From contig CM065179.1 of the NCBI GenBank assembly GCA_033026295.1, positions 19,585,275 through 19,649,274 on the forward strand: DNA of 64,000 nucleotides, in the 5' to 3' direction. Origin of the DNA: Channa striata. Taxonomy: Eukaryota > Chordata > Actinopteri > Anabantiformes > Channidae. The notes under the pieces were generated by a model. It searched no databases, was not told the origin of the DNA, and saw nothing but the letters and a program-made list of their open reading frames with translations. A program made the position numbers and the translations under genes. Every line of letters starts with the position of its first letter. Position 1 is the first letter of the stretch. Below, piece after piece: positions 12,880 to 26,969 of this stretch.

Positions 12880-15800
12880 GGCACGTGCACAGATACTCTC
12901 TACAGTACCCATCTTTGTTCACACACAAACAGACTCTTTTTAGGCCCCTCCATTCTCTTGAGCATTTAGAGTAATGAGAGGAACACACGCAATAAAATGG
13001 AGTTTGATGTATTTCCAGCCAGCGTCTCCACAGGCCATGTTTTTTTTCACCTGCTGTGTGAGGTCAGTGGCTTTAACTCCTACAGAGACAATAATGAGAA
13101 TGACAGACGTAGACTGTTACTCATTTATTACTATTTGACGAGTGCATTTAAAGCGAAAACTAAAGCTTTCTCTGTTTTACTCTGATTCCAAAGATCAGCG
13201 GAAGTGATCATTTCTTACATGACTCATTGTCAGCTGCTGGATTTCACTTCTTGATGTATACAAATTGTTGTGACTGTACCTGAAATAGAATATAATACAT
13301 ACCTCCAGGCCACTTTTGCCTTGCCTGTCTACTGCAAATATGAGCTTTTCAATACGAACTTTGGCTCCAATGGCCCCTTATTGCTACTGGAATGCTATGT
13401 TCTCATAATAATAATAATAAAAAAAACAGTGATAGATTTTATTAACTTAAAAAATAATATTTAGTTATTTCTTATGCTTTAATCAAAATGTCCATATCTT
13501 TTGTGCAGATTCATTATTCTCCTACTTACATACATGGATAATCCTTTGGACCTCTGTTGATGGAAATGAAGAGCTCATAACCAGTATTTCAATAATGGAC
13601 TCACTGACATAAGTCCACTTTTCTTTTATTTGGAAAGTATCTGATATTAAAAATAAAATTTAAGAATCAAGAATGGCTCAGATCTGCAGCATAAAACTAG
13701 AAGTTGTTCATTGTATGTATATTGGTGCATTCACAAAAATAGAAAACATAGACATGATTTGTAAATGCATTTACGTGAGCACCATCCTAATGACATACCA
13801 TACTGATATCCCCCCAGTGCTTTTTATTTCACTTTAAATGTTGCTTACAGAACGTCACTTAAGAGGATTTGATCTGCATACACATAAATACACATTAGTG
13901 ATAATGGTAAAACGAAGCAATCCTAATTTCACTGCTGGAATTTTTCAGCTCAAATAATCCATGAGCTTGTTAGCAGGACTTAGTGCTTGAGATTGAAAAG
14001 TAAAGCTTTAGCTCTGGTAAGCATGTATTTATTAGACAAGCATTTACAGGAAATAAAATACAGCTTTACTGTTCAGTTTATGAAAGCCTGAAGTCGCTTA
14101 AATCAGCATTTAGCAAGCGGCATATTTGACTATTAGTGGGCCGGAGGACTATAGAACAACTTTGCATGGATCTTTGATACCACATCATCTTATTAAGTTT
14201 TTATGGCCGTGTCTGCAGCTGTGGGCAAACAATTGTCATCTTATCCATGAGAAACGGAGCATCTCTATTAAAGGCGTCCTTTCCACTTGCACAAAACAAG
14301 TCCACATTACCTGCTGTTGAGAAAGATCAGTCGCTTTGTTTATTATAATTATATTTTGTATTTAGTGTTGCTCTCATATGTAATTTGGTGGTAACTTTAC
14401 AAATGCAACAGATTTGTTGTTTACCTTTTTGTCACTTTAGACAGGTGTGTTCGGCACACCACCTGGTCCTGCTGTACATCCTTTTATTTTCTGTATGGCT
14501 ATAGCAGCAAAAGAGCTACACTTGTTTGTGTCTAAATGTATTTGTATAATCTCACTTATGTCCCACACAAAGTAAAAATCTCGCTTTAAATTGCGGGGCT
14601 TTTAGTTTGGAAATCATGCGAGGTAAAAATGTGCTATTGATTTGAAAACAGTAAATCGTTCAGCCCTGACTAATATTCTGGGCCAACATAAACAATTTTG
14701 CTTCAAGCTACTTCGGTTCACAACGATGGTGTTGGTAAATGCCAGATTTAGCAGATGGGTATACTGAATTTCACTGAAAGTGTCTCAGAGAGATTTAGGA
14801 ATCCAGCAGGCTTTGTGTGTGCCAATGTGGTGAGCTCACCAGAGGTCTTCTTTCAGGAGGACTCAATCGCCCGCTCTCGCGTTGTTTGAGCCCCTTGATG
14901 GGAATGACACACTCCACTGGCCTCCCGCACTCACACTATCTGTTGTACACACGCACACAGCATGTATAACTGAAGGGTACATGATTTTTTTTCAGTATAA
15001 TCAGGTTTTTTTGTGCCTCCTCACCCTCAGGCCATGACCCTTCTCTCTCTTGGTCTCTCTCCCTCTCACACTCCCACTCATTTTATATTTGCGCTTTAAG
15101 ATAGGCTGCCTTCATTTAACTGGATCGTCTTCCAGATAATAATGCTTTATTCAAAGCAGGGTGAGGGGCTGATACCATGATAAGTAATTTTGGGAAATGA
15201 GGGTGTTAAAAGACCACCCATGCTCTCTCTCTCTCTGTGCAATGTGCACTCTAAAGAAAAGGGCACAGTTTGAGGAATGGGTTTAAAATAAAGCAACCCA
15301 AGCAACCCAGTTAAAGAAAGCAGAAAAGATGAGAAGCAATAGAAGAGTATATGCTATAATAAGGAATAAAGAGAACAAGAAGGAAGTGAGAGATGAAGAG
15401 AAGTGGGGTGAGAAATGGCTGTGATTGCCTGGCGTGCCTCAGTGGCTTCTGCTGTGTTATTAGTCGTATTACCTGCTGCTCTGATCTGCCCGGCTCACCT
15501 TACCCTGCCACCCAGCATGTGCATGTTCCCTCATGCATTTGTGTAGGTACCTAATGGGTTTTAGAGCTGGCGATGAGTCCACTGTCGCACTTTCCTCCCT
15601 CCAGAGACTGCCCACTGGCTTGGAGAAAACAGACTCTTACCTTGGCCTTTGCTGTAAATCGCCCCTCAGATGAGTTCTTACTGTGATCCCCTCGCACTGC
15701 CTCTGACCAGAGCTCTCTTGAGAGAACAACTTAATGATCTCCAGTCTGATAAAAAAAAAGGCACAAAGAGTAATGGAAATGTGTGCTAGAGGGAATATTT

Positions 15801-16811
15801 GAAGCACGTATTGTCTAAGAGGTGGTCTTCCTCAGGAACGCACCCCTTTACCTGAGTGGATTGACCTATGCAATTTATTACCGTATGCCACCGACATCCA
15901 TCACATCTCAGCCACAGGGAAACATGCTAAATGATAATATCATGGCAGCACCTTACTGCTGCTGTGGCAGCCTGTATGAATTTTTTAAATGACTGTGTGG
16001 CTTTCTTGTTTAAGTGACCATACATAAAGTCATTCATTCTTCACATAAATGTAGTTGCACTGTTATATTTATTATCTCATGTTTTAACAAGATCACTCCA
16101 AAAAATATGTTTTCATTCATAATGTTTTACTTGGCAGTGTGGTGAGCGAATAGGACCAAATTAATAATCTGATGTTTTGAAATTGCTGCCTATGCTATAA
16201 ATTTGCACATGACATGTGAGCATATAAGAATTAAATCAGAGCCACAAACCAGTGAAGTGTAGAAAACAGGAAGCACTTTTTTATTATTTAATTTAATTTA
16301 TTTATTATTTTGCTAATTATGTAATATATTTTGAAAGAGTTGAGTTGGCGGCGGTAGGAAACCCTGAAGTGAGAACCGGGGGAAAGCATCCCTAGTGGTC
16401 ATGACGGGCGTTAGGTAATGCTACAGCAGCAAAATAAGTTTAAAACCCGCGATGCACCCTGAGATGGAGAACATTTACAGCTCTATCCAAAACAGTCCAC
16501 TTCATGTATTCAGCACTTTTATTCGGATGTTCATTTACAATCGCAAATAGATGGCAGCAAGCTACCATGCAAGGGACAAGACATTGTGCTTTAGCATATT
16601 GTTCAAGAGGGGCTGAGGAAAGAGCTGCCAACACTGTGAAGTACCGCCGGAGCCACAAGCAAACTTTTCAATAGATGACTTATATATTGGACTCTTAAAT
16701 TATATTTAAAAGCCCACAGGCCATCACTTGAATAGAAACAGTAGATGGACCTATCGATGTTGCAGACTCTGAGTCTAGACACGTCTGTACAGTGAAGTGT
16801 TGCTGTAAGTG

Positions 16812-16812
<1 letters not shown>

Positions 16813-16859
<47 letters not shown>
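16813..16859. repeat. (GT)n microsatellite
   Basis: Perfect TG run of 47 nt in the first intron. Confidence 0.95.
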
Positions 16860-16860
<1 letters not shown>

Positions 16861-18698
16861 GAAAGGTGTGCGTACCGTCCTGTGGAGAGGTTGTATCTGG
16901 GCTATGAACGTTCTCAGGGGTGTAGCTGTAAATTAAGACAACAGAAAAAAGGGGATGGGCTAGGAGGAGCACTTCCAGGTGTTGCGGAGCGTTTAATCAC
17001 TCACCTGTGAGACTAACGAGATGAGCCAAGGCCCTTGCACACACACAATCACACACACCCATATACACTCAAACATACGTGCACAATCGGAGACTGGTGG
17101 GACTAATTACGTAACTCCACCACAGCGAACGTACCACCACAACACGGCCGGTTAAATCTCATCCAAACACACATACAAATACACGACAGCTTGCAGCTGC
17201 CTCCCCGGCTCATTATACCGCTCCTATCCTTCGCTTCTCCTTGTCCTGTTGCCATCCACAGGCACAGGGGAGGAGGAGAGGGAGATAAAGAACAGAGTGG
17301 TAGCTAGTAGGTCAGGAGGCAGATAGGTAGAGGCAAGGATTCTCCGTGCAGGCTGTGGCTGCAGGCAGCGCTACAGGTAACAAACACATCAGTCACATCC
17401 ACAGCGCACCTGTTACTGTACAGATGGCAGGCCCTGGGAGAGAGGCAGGCAGAGCAATGAAGAAGGATGAGCAATCAGGCAGAGCCACAGAGAGGAGGAG
17501 AGACAAAGGGAAGGCAGGAATGATATTTTTCATTTTTCATGGGCAAGTTGTTAAAGGAGATTGCGGAAGAGAAGAGGGGAGAGTGGAGGTGTGGGGTCAG
17601 GAGAGCTCCACCTGTTTGTGTAACACCACGGTAACGGGGCAGCGGGGCGGAGGGGCGAGAGGGATTTCCTCACCTGTGTGGAGCCTGGAGCTAACAGTCC
17701 TACACACAGATATCTGCATCGCTTCTCACTTCCTTTTTCGTCTTTTAGGGTCTCGCTTCTTCTTCAGCCCCACAGAAGACATAATTCTCTTCATTACATG
17801 TATCCTCATCTAAGACACACCCTCCAAAGCTCCCTCTGCTCTCAAGATCTTCCATTATAATTTTGTTCTGTATAATCACAGAATAAAAGATCTCAGTCTG
17901 TATGCGTGAGGGTGTGCACATATCAATGTGTGTGCACATGCGATAGTGCCTGCAGCTACATATCTTAATCTTCTGTCTATTAGCATATTTAGAATTCTCG
18001 TTTAGCTAGTGGAGGCATCTGATAGGCTAATTTCACGGCCCCGCTGGCCTTCGTCTTTATCCAGGAAGTGAAGAGAATGATGTGACTTGGGAATAAGATG
18101 AGAAGAAAACAGAAGTGCTCCAATCCCTTCTGTCTCAGTCACTCTCTGTACAGATCTGCCTGAATTCTGAATGGACTTACAAACGGTCTGGGAAATACAA
18201 TTTTAGTATCAAAAGATGAGATTGGCAAAGTAAACTCTTAGCTGTGGGTCGTACTCATTTGCTTTTTTAATTAGATTTGTGGTTTTCTCTCATAAAACTA
18301 ATTTTATTGAAGTAATGCGTGAATAAATTGACCTTTAGAGGCTTTATAACATCAGGTTTTGGGGCAATAAAGAACCATTTAAACATGGTTTGCAAAAACA
18401 TGGTCAAAGTATTTTTATTTAATATTCCTGGTAACTTTCACAGAGGCCAATTTAGGACTAGTGGTGCGTTGTGGGGAAGTTGGTTAAAATATGAATACCT
18501 TTTCATGAAGTTTGTTTAAATCTGGTCACAGCAAGGAATTTTAGAATTAACTATGAAACCATCTCTGAAGATAAAACACAATCTGCAAAAGTGCAAACTC
18601 GTGTTTTACTCCAGAGAAGCAAAGAGGTCACATTAAACAAGGAGCGTCCTCTGGCCTTTAATATTAATCTACATAGATGAGGTGGGGTTCATATGGAG

Positions 18699-18722
18699 CA
18701 CACACACACACACACACACACA
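18699..18722. repeat. (CA)n microsatellite
   Basis: Perfect CA run of about 24 nt in the first intron. Confidence 0.9.
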
Positions 18723-18965
18723 GCCTTAGCTTTTCTTTGTGTTTGGCAGTGGACATTGTGTCTGTGTGTATGTGTGTGTGCTTGAGAGAGGGGGGAGAGG
18801 GGGAGGAGGACGAATGGGGGAATCAGATTGCCTATTCCAGTCACACAGATAGTCTTTCACTCCTCAGCCTGTGACAGCACATTTCCTTCCCTCTTCATGC
18901 TGCTTGCCTCTTCTCTACAGTTCTCTCTTCCTTGACTCGCCTCCTCCTCCCTTCGCTCTCTCAAA

Positions 18966-19060
18966 TGCAAATGCGAAATTCAAATTAGCCTTATTGCCAT
19001 GACAAGGATTTTTATATAACATAATGTACAGTAGTGTCATAACAGCAAAATTCTTGTTCT
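18966..19060. repeat. possible fragment of a dispersed fish repeat
   Basis: The phrase 'caaattagccttattgccat' resembles a 3' end common to several teleost retroelements ('caattggctttattggcatg' type). Only a short fragment is visible and the limits are guesses. Confidence 0.35.
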
Positions 19061-19426
19061 TTGTCTCTTTTAATCCCAGCTGCCTCGTTCCCTTTCCCTT
19101 CCACTATCGCCTCTCTGGTTATCTCTCTCCGTCTTTTTCCATATCTCTGTCCCCCTTTTTTGTTTTTCTCACACTTCCTCAGTTCGCCCGGGTCTCTCTT
19201 AGCTGGTGTGTGTATTGGTATCATTAGCAGCTGCACTATGATGGATGACACTGGGAGGCTGGGCCCTGACAGGGTGGGACTCTGCTTAGCACACCATCAT
19301 TACCTGCACTACACACACACACACAAGCAAACAATGACACCATGATTGTATACCAGTGTAACCATACCCACAATTATTCCCAATTAATGCATGTCTGATA
19401 CAATTTTCTCTCAGATTTCTCTCTCT

Positions 19427-19430
<4 letters not shown>

Positions 19431-19472
<42 letters not shown>
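19431..19472. repeat. (CA)n microsatellite
   Basis: Perfect CA run of 42 nt in the first intron. A shorter CA run lies at about 19311-19325. Confidence 0.95.
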
Positions 19473-19473
<1 letters not shown>

Positions 19474-20822
19474 CCCCCTCTGAGTTTTAAGAGGTTTGTA
19501 TTGACTCAGAGCCCCACAGGGAAGTGAATGCCAATAGCCCCTCTACTCTCTCAGAGTTCAGACAGACCAGCGGTCCAATAGACCATAGGGTGCTAAAAGG
19601 GTCTATTTCAAGTCCTGGCAGAAAGTTTCACCTCCAGGAACTTCTGCTGACTCCGTATGCAGCATGATTTTAGCACATTGCCATGGTGTGTCTGCATGTG
19701 TTTGTGTCTTTGGCTGGAGCTGTTTGTGCAAAGTTCAAAGAGTTTGGAATTCACAAGTGGAAATTATGCAAATCATGTCCTGAGTCTGACAATCCCCTGG
19801 TGATTCACTCTGAATCTGCTGGTGACATCAGAGACTGCAGTCTTTATCTGGGCTTGCTGTGCGTGTGCACGCATGTGTGTGTTGTTTCGAGGACGTTTTG
19901 GTCGTGTGAGTATATTTTAGCTGATTTAAAAGATCTTCTTTAAACATTAAAAGTTACACTAATGTGTAGATTAGGAATGAGATAATGCATTATCCGCACA
20001 AGAATAGTGAGGGATGTCTGCGTGCACGTATCTGCTCGTTGTGGGGGGAGTCCGAGTTCATAAGAAACAACAGGCCCCGATGAAAAAAAGGGGCACTCAG
20101 TGAAGATTGATTTTGATTTTGTTTGGCTGTCTGTGTTGTAACTGGACGAGCGGGCGACTGTGACCGCGTGACAGGAACTGTGACTGACTGATGGCCACTA
20201 GTGGCAGGAGGAAGAACGGCGAGGAGTGAGGAGAAGATGTACTTGTACCACCTCAGGGAATATCTTTCCCTGAGGGTTGAAAGGGGTAGATTGAACCTAG
20301 ACATTCCCTCTGCGCTTTGTCTGGGCTCAGAGGGCCGACACGGAGAATCTGTTCCTCCCCCTGCAGCACAGGCAGACTGATATACAAAGTTCGAAAGCAT
20401 TGATAAAGCTCAGCCGTCGGCTTCCCGAGACGTGTGTCTTGTTGCTCGCAGCTGCTGCTCAGCTAGGGTTTGCCAGCAGCTTGGAAGTAAAGAAGTTTAA
20501 GGCTGTTATTGTTGAAGGTTTCGCCTAAAGCGTTCTTCTTTTAGACACTATCTACTCCTCTTTTCTGCTACTCGGTCCTTGTCTTTACTTTTTATGCAGA
20601 GATGGAACAGAAGTGTACCGTTCCTTCCCTTACAAGAGTTTAAAGTGCTCTAAATGAGCACCACAAGCTTGCAGATTACACAATATACATCTACGTGCGT
20701 TTGTGTTGGTTATTGCTTTTAAGAAGTTAGTGAATTAGTTTTGTAAATTCAGGAAATGGGTTGGAGACTAAATAATGTCTGTTTTAAAGTGGTTGTGAGG
20801 CTCCTTCACTGACGACATGTTG

Positions 20823-20916
20823 ACACCTTAAAAGCATTAATACATTAGTACATTTACACCCTAAACTGAAACCATAGAAAGCAAGTTGAAAATTTGTGAA
20901 GTTGCCCTTTAATAAA
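20823..20916 (+). mobile_element. half copy of the palindromic MITE found at 34874-35210
   Basis: The stretch with 'ttacaccctaaactgaaacc' and ending 'gaagttgcccttta' matches, as reverse complement, the left arm of the element at 34874. It also matches the right arm of that element directly, allowing for divergence. Only one arm is visible here, so this is a solo or truncated copy, or one whose partner arm has decayed. Confidence 0.55.
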
Positions 20917-22567
20917 GTTATATATAAAATTGGAGGTTTGAATCTGAAAGCTGTCAGACGCCTTTCTCAGTTTACTCTTAGCTTTCTGGAGAAACAGTTG
21001 ACCAGTTTTTAAAGGGGACTAAAGTAAGGGTTGTTATCTTTCCTACAACTCTCTACATTCATAAAAATTGATTATTAATGAAAATAGTGACAATCTTATT
21101 GCGACTGATCAGACTGTAGTTTTAGTTTTAAGGTAACTCACAGAAACAACTCTTAAAATGAACAGTCGTTTCATTCCTTAAAAAACACTGCTCCTTAAAG
21201 CTGCATCTGTTTGTTCTACATGTTTGAAAAACAGTTATGTCAGTGATGACAAATTGGTTATAGAAAAACAGAAACAATAAATAGACATGAACCCGTCAGC
21301 AGGCTACATGAATGACTAGAAAGACAGTGGCGAAATGCCAGTAGTTGTGAGTAGCCTGTATTTCAGCATATGGGAAGTTCTTCCATACACAGACTTGAGA
21401 TGTGCCCAAGATTAAGCTCCGTGTGTTTGCAGAACTGTATGCATGGACATGTGAAGTTGCTCGAGCATTATGTTATGTTTATTGTGTCAACATGAAATGA
21501 TGCAGACACAGTGAAGAAACCATCTTTCTCTGTGCGAACGCCTTTACAGGCCCAGTTAGAGAAACCTGTGGTACGCGTGTGTGTGTTTGTGCAACAGTAT
21601 TGTGCGACACCATGATTAAGTGTTTTGAATAATTGATGATTGCATCCCTTATTAAGTCTCAGTCTTCTGCTCTGGCAGGCTCCAGCTCTATTTTTATGCA
21701 CCAGCATCCTTCTTTCTTCTCTTCCACTCCATGGATGTTGCAAATCCATCACTCACTTTAGGCTCTGCTGATCAGGGTCCAGAGGGGCTGGGGAGGATCT
21801 AAATCATGTTGAGCGGACATTTTTAACAGACCGGCAGAACAGTAAACCGTCGCTCAGTAATGATGGGTTTCCCAAACCAAAGGTGACCTAGGGCTTTAGA
21901 GGTGCTGGTGACACACTGGCGGCAACTGGCCAAATCGAAATTAAGCTGTTGTGAAGCTGAGATGCTCTGACCTCCGTTCATATCTCGAGCTCCACTGCAG
22001 GACCTTCAGCCCTCCTGTTTATTGTGTCTAGTGTATCACAAGATCTAGTACTTTATATGTTTCTATCATACATGGCTGATCATGAACAGCCATTATCATA
22101 TCGCTGACGTTAGCCTGCTTCTGTTTACTACAAACAGCCATTAATCTTTGAATCATTCCTATAGAGAGTGTGGTGTTACAGTCACACCTCCATGGAGGTG
22201 AGAATAAGAAATAACATGCAGTATCTTCGGCTGTGCAAAGACCATCTGAGCTGCAGATAATCAAAGAAAATCATGAATATGATCAGTCTAGAAAACACAA
22301 GTGGTGGAATTCAGTAAAAAGCAAATATAGTTTGTGTTATGTGTTAATAAATATGAAAGGAATGATTGTCATGGGAGAACATAGGAGCAGAGGGTTGAAG
22401 GAGATCAGACTGACACACAGACAAGCAGCATCAGAGCAAGTTTGCTAATAAAGGCACATCCACTGTGCAAAGCCAAAGCTTCCTCCCATGAAATGAGAAG
22501 CACAACCTTAGTCAAATTGTTGAGCAGGCCAATTTACATTTTAGCACATTAACAAGTCAGGGAAGAG

Positions 22568-22587
22568 ACACACACACACACACACAT
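22568..22587. repeat. (CA)n microsatellite
   Basis: Short CA run of about 20 nt in the first intron. Confidence 0.85.
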
Positions 22588-23280
22588 ACACTTGCACACT
22601 GGGGAGGTGCAGGGAGAACGAGATTCGTTTTCATCTATTTCCCCTTAAAACTTGAGAAACGAGGAATTCCCCAAAGAGAGCGCAGCGCTTTGATATCTGC
22701 AGCCCCTTGTCTGAAAATAGGTTAGGTGAAGATGATAAGAAGCGTGTGTATTTGTACGCGTGTGCTTGTGCACGCGTGTCCATGTTGTGGTAATTTGGGA
22801 CTTTGCACGTGCATGTGAATCCATCATCTTGTGGGGTTTCCTATTTCTGGGAGTAGATTGTGGGTGAGAGAGAGTGTCTGTGTTCGCGTGTGGGAATATG
22901 TTTACCTTGTTCTGATGAGCCTCTGCTGAATGTTCCTTCTAGTTGCTCCCAGGCCGGCAGGGAGCCATGTGGACTACCTAGAGCAGCTTAGAGTCCTGCC
23001 TTTCCAGCGTTCTGTTGTGCTGGCTGGTGGCCTGGCCGACTGCCCGCTGCACTGCTGTTCTCGCAGACCTCCAGGCCTGCTGCAATATAGCTGGTGCTTC
23101 ATCCGTTAAGAAGCTTCACAAATAGTTTTGAAATGTTGTTTGTATGTGCTACAGATGGGGCCACAGTTGGAGTTTCAAGTCAGTTTTTCTTTCTTGCTTT
23201 AACCTCAAGACAAATGTTGTGCATTACAGTTCTGCTAATGTGGTGTGAGGGTGCACTGTCAGTGAAAATTGTATTTTAGA

Positions 23281-23470
23281 TTAGGACTGCAACTATTGAT
23301 TAATGTCATTATGATTAAGCTGGCAATTATTTTCAATTAACCAATTATTTATTTGCTCCTTGAACTGGCAGAACAGTAAAAATGGCCATCAGACTTTCCT
23401 AAGCCCCAATTTATGTTAGTTTACTATTATATGAGGAAAAAGAGTAAATGGTCAAACGCTGAACTAGATA
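23281..23470 (+). mobile_element. degenerate hAT-type MITE (partial)
   Basis: It begins 'ttaggactgcaactattgat' and continues through 'ggcaattattttcaattaac' and 'ctaagccccaattt'. This follows the pattern of a widespread teleost MITE whose end reads 'agggctgcaactaacgatta'. The right end was not found, so it is truncated or decayed. The identification is from memory of that end sequence. Confidence 0.5.
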
Positions 23471-24963
23471 ATATCTAGAAATATGCATCCATATTATCTG
23501 CTAATCCCAACATACATCTAATTGTTCTAAAGAACATGTTGAGTCAAGCAGAGTTATATTAATTCTTTTGAATTTTGTTTAGCTGACCATTGAAGAACAG
23601 GCAGAGCGTGAGCGGTGGTTTTGGAGGACAGAATGTTTTTTCCCAGTCCCTCCAGGAATTTGCGATGATGCAATCGCAACAATTAATTCAACCAATCCCT
23701 AGTGAATTCTGTGTGACCTTGCTTTTAAAGAACATCATAAAAACACAAATCAAATTTTCTTTAGAAAAACTGTCCTAAAATCAGATCTCAACAATCACAA
23801 AAACATGCCCTAAAATCCTGGAGGATGAAAATTGTTAAATTATTTAGTTTAAACAAATCTCTTAGGTGAGGCATCCATGTTTCCATCATATAAACCTGTA
23901 TTTATTCATCACCGTGTAAATATCGGTCTTATTTTTAATTTTTAAAGTCTTAATGAATGTGACACCGGCATTAATGACACTTCTTTTATTGGTGGCTGAG
24001 TAGGACAAAGTGCAGTGATATGGAGAAGTTATATGGGTGTGACACTGTACTTTACCCCACTGCTCTCTTTTCTTTTACTTATATCTTTCTCTCTTTCTCT
24101 CACACACCAACATAGTTATCGATTGATTGGTATCATTCTCTAACCTATCTTACTTAAGTTGATCTTTTACCCGTTTTTTCTTTACCTGTTACGCCCCGTT
24201 TCCTTCTTCACTGCTCTGTCTCTTCCCAAGCTGGTTTGTCTACCACAGGTGAGTGGACACTGCATTTTACCTATAACGCATCTTAAACCGGTCGCTCTGA
24301 ATATTTAACTTTTGCCACACTGTTCGTCGTTTATATTTCTGAGGGAACAAACAGCACTTTGGTGCTTTGGTTCACATGTATTTTTTCTGCTGGTTCACTA
24401 GTGCAGCCTCGCTGTTATTTTTTAACCGCCTCAGTTCCTGAACCTTTCTATGTGTTCTTCAGTGTAGTTTAAAAGAACAATTATTAATTTATTCAAAGTA
24501 ACAGAATGTACTGTACGAGCGACAGAACCTTTATGAGGTGAAGTCCTGATCAGTCATTATTTCCTGATAAGGACTCATGGTGTCAGGACACAAAGGTATT
24601 GGTGGGGGTTGGGGGGTTGGAAGCCGGAGATGGACGGAGCAAAGGTAGTGCGAAAGGTAGGGTGAGGTAGAGAAGGTCTTTATGATTATTCATTACTGAG
24701 ATGGCAGGAGAGCTGAATGGGTAGAGCCACTAATCTAACACTGAGCCTGATGGACAGAATACAATTACCCTGAGAGAGTGGGAGGTGGGTGTGAAAGAGA
24801 GAGGGGCCAAGATAGAGAGCCAGCTCTCCAACACCACCACTTCTTTCCCCCCTTTCCTCTCTCTTTCTTTCTCTTTTCTTTTCATTCGCTTGGCAGACTT
24901 CACTGTAGCTGCAGATGATTTCTGGGCATTAAGCTCCTGTTGGCAGCATCCTGTTTATCAAGT

Positions 24964-24999
<36 letters not shown>

Positions 25000-25000
25000 C
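24964..25000. repeat. compound (CA)n(TA)n microsatellite
   Basis: A CA run passes directly into a TA run, 37 nt in total. A second CA stretch follows at about 25011-25029. Confidence 0.9.
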
Positions 25001-26129
25001 AGTGAGTCCGCACACACACACACACGCACAGAGGCAGGTCCTCACATCACCCACTCACGCCTGTTGGCAGCGTCACATTTACAGGCGTCCAATTTACTGC
25101 TTCTCCTCCTTCCCTCCAGTCTGTGTCTCCCCTGGTATGGCTTCATACTGCTGTCTAAATCCAGACGCCGCTAAGCCATGTTCACATCCTACTCTGCTCC
25201 TACTTTTAGCTCCCATGCTGATTCCAGGTCAAACTGCTACTATAGTGTTCACAAGGGCTTCCGTCATGTTCTTTGTGTGCGTGTGTGCGTGAAGCAGCGA
25301 GTTTTATAGCTGAAGCTAGACATAGATTTCTCTCTTTTTTTTTTATTGTGAGAAATTAGCTTGTTCTCCCCACCAGGGACTGTGGCTTAGATGTGGGACT
25401 CTATCCCCGAGTCTCTAGAGAAACAACCATATGTCTGGAGCCTTCGAGACGTCTGGTGAAAAGCGCTGTAGCAGATTTTTCATTTTCAGCCTCCGAGTCT
25501 TGTTTCTTGCTCTTGCTCAATTTCACCAGTGGACTAGCGGCTGTTTTTTCTGCAATGGTTGGATGAGTTGGATGTCAGCGAAGTGAGTGGTGATCTCCGA
25601 GGAGCCGTTTGGCTCACAGAACCTACGAGCTCCGGTCTAATTTGTTGTTTTAGGTTAAACTTCACTATTTTTGATTATGTTCCGCATGTAATGCCACAGG
25701 AATATGGCCTTGAATATTATTTTGAGTAGCTGGAGCACAAGCACTATTTTGTGGATTAAAGCAGTGACGGGGCTTCGAGAACGGCCTTTCTTCTGGTCCA
25801 GATCAAGGCTTAACAGACTGTCTTCTTTAACCCCAAGCCCCAGATGCTGCCTGAAAGACTTCACTGCAAGAAAAAGGACAAATTCACAGAACAAAAAGGA
25901 GAGAGAATAGAGGGACAGGGCGGGGGACATGTTCAGGGTGAGAGCTGAAGCTGCTTTCAGCTCTTCCATTCTTTCTGTTCCGATTTTACTTCCTTGGGCT
26001 TTTTTTTTCCTCCCCTTTTACCCCTTGCTCATTATCTTACTCACCCATTCTGTGTCCCCTCACCCCTCACTTTCTTTCCACTCTGTTCGTTTCTCTTCCC
26101 TCTAACCCCTCTCTCTTCATGCTCGCTCT

Positions 26130-26345
26130 CTCTCCATCCATTTGGTGGAACAGTGCTGCTGATAATGCCTGTAATTGGAGTGACTCACACTTTTCCAGTG
26201 TGTTTGGACCAGATAAAGAATATTGTCAGCATTTTGCCGACATGGCCTTTGCTGGCAGAATTAAATGGACTCTGTTCTGTTCTGTCTGCAGCAAATTAAA
26301 AGCCTCTCAATTCATCTGTTCTCGCCCGAGGCTTACAGGGGCCTC
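26130..26345. promoter_or_regulatory. candidate conserved non-coding element
   Basis: A non-repetitive stretch, distinct from the pyrimidine-rich DNA before it. It has closely packed homeodomain-like cores (TAATTGG near 26173 and AATTAAA near 26260 and 26294) and a GATAAAG. It has no coding pattern. The call is a reading of texture only; conservation could not be tested. Confidence 0.25.
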
Positions 26346-26969
26346 CTATTCACGCAGAAACACCGTGGAGTGGGGGGAGGAAGAGAATAGGAGAGATTTC
26401 CTCCTTCCCCAAGAAGCACCACTCTTCTGGTTTTGTTCAAGTCTGCACTCAGTCACTGTTCGATGGAGACAGAAAGGGAAAGAAAGGTCAAGCCCGATGG
26501 TCTAAGGAAAGGTGAAGAGCAGCTCAGAAGGTAGCCAAGATTCATTATGCAGGATGTCAACTTGCAGCTGTCTCCTGCTGTCTTTGTATTTCACCATCTC
26601 TGTGTAGGAAATTAGCTTGTCTGCACTTGTGTGTGCATGTTAATGTGTGTGTTTTCGTGCATTCATCTGACAGGGTTAAAGTGTGGATCTTTTTGGCTGC
26701 TAGGTTATAGTAGTTGCTGCCAGTCAGCTCTTCAGAATAAATTAGCAGCAGATGGGCAAAGAAGGGACAGAATGCTGGGCCAAGAGGGGCCCATCAGCAC
26801 TGGACAGGGCCCAGGAAAGGCAACTGGTGTGGCGGTGGACATAACAGTTTGATGTAAAGTGAGTCATACTCGTTTTGGCCATCTTTTGTATTGGTGATAA
26901 CAATGGAGACACAAAGTTAATTGCTAAGAGGCCTGGGAATTCAGGGAGATAGTTGGTGAGACGACAGGC

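Noticed and set aside
17346..17813. 155-aa + strand open frame
   Set aside because: Gly/Arg-rich purine-strand translation with no known domain, inside the first intron; no paired splice signals.
19431..19472. CA arrays as possible CRISPR or satellite arrays
   Set aside because: Simple dinucleotide microsatellites without spacers in vertebrate DNA.
19990..20400. 136-aa minus-strand open frame
   Set aside because: No similarity recognised and no splice or start context; expected by chance in 64 kb.
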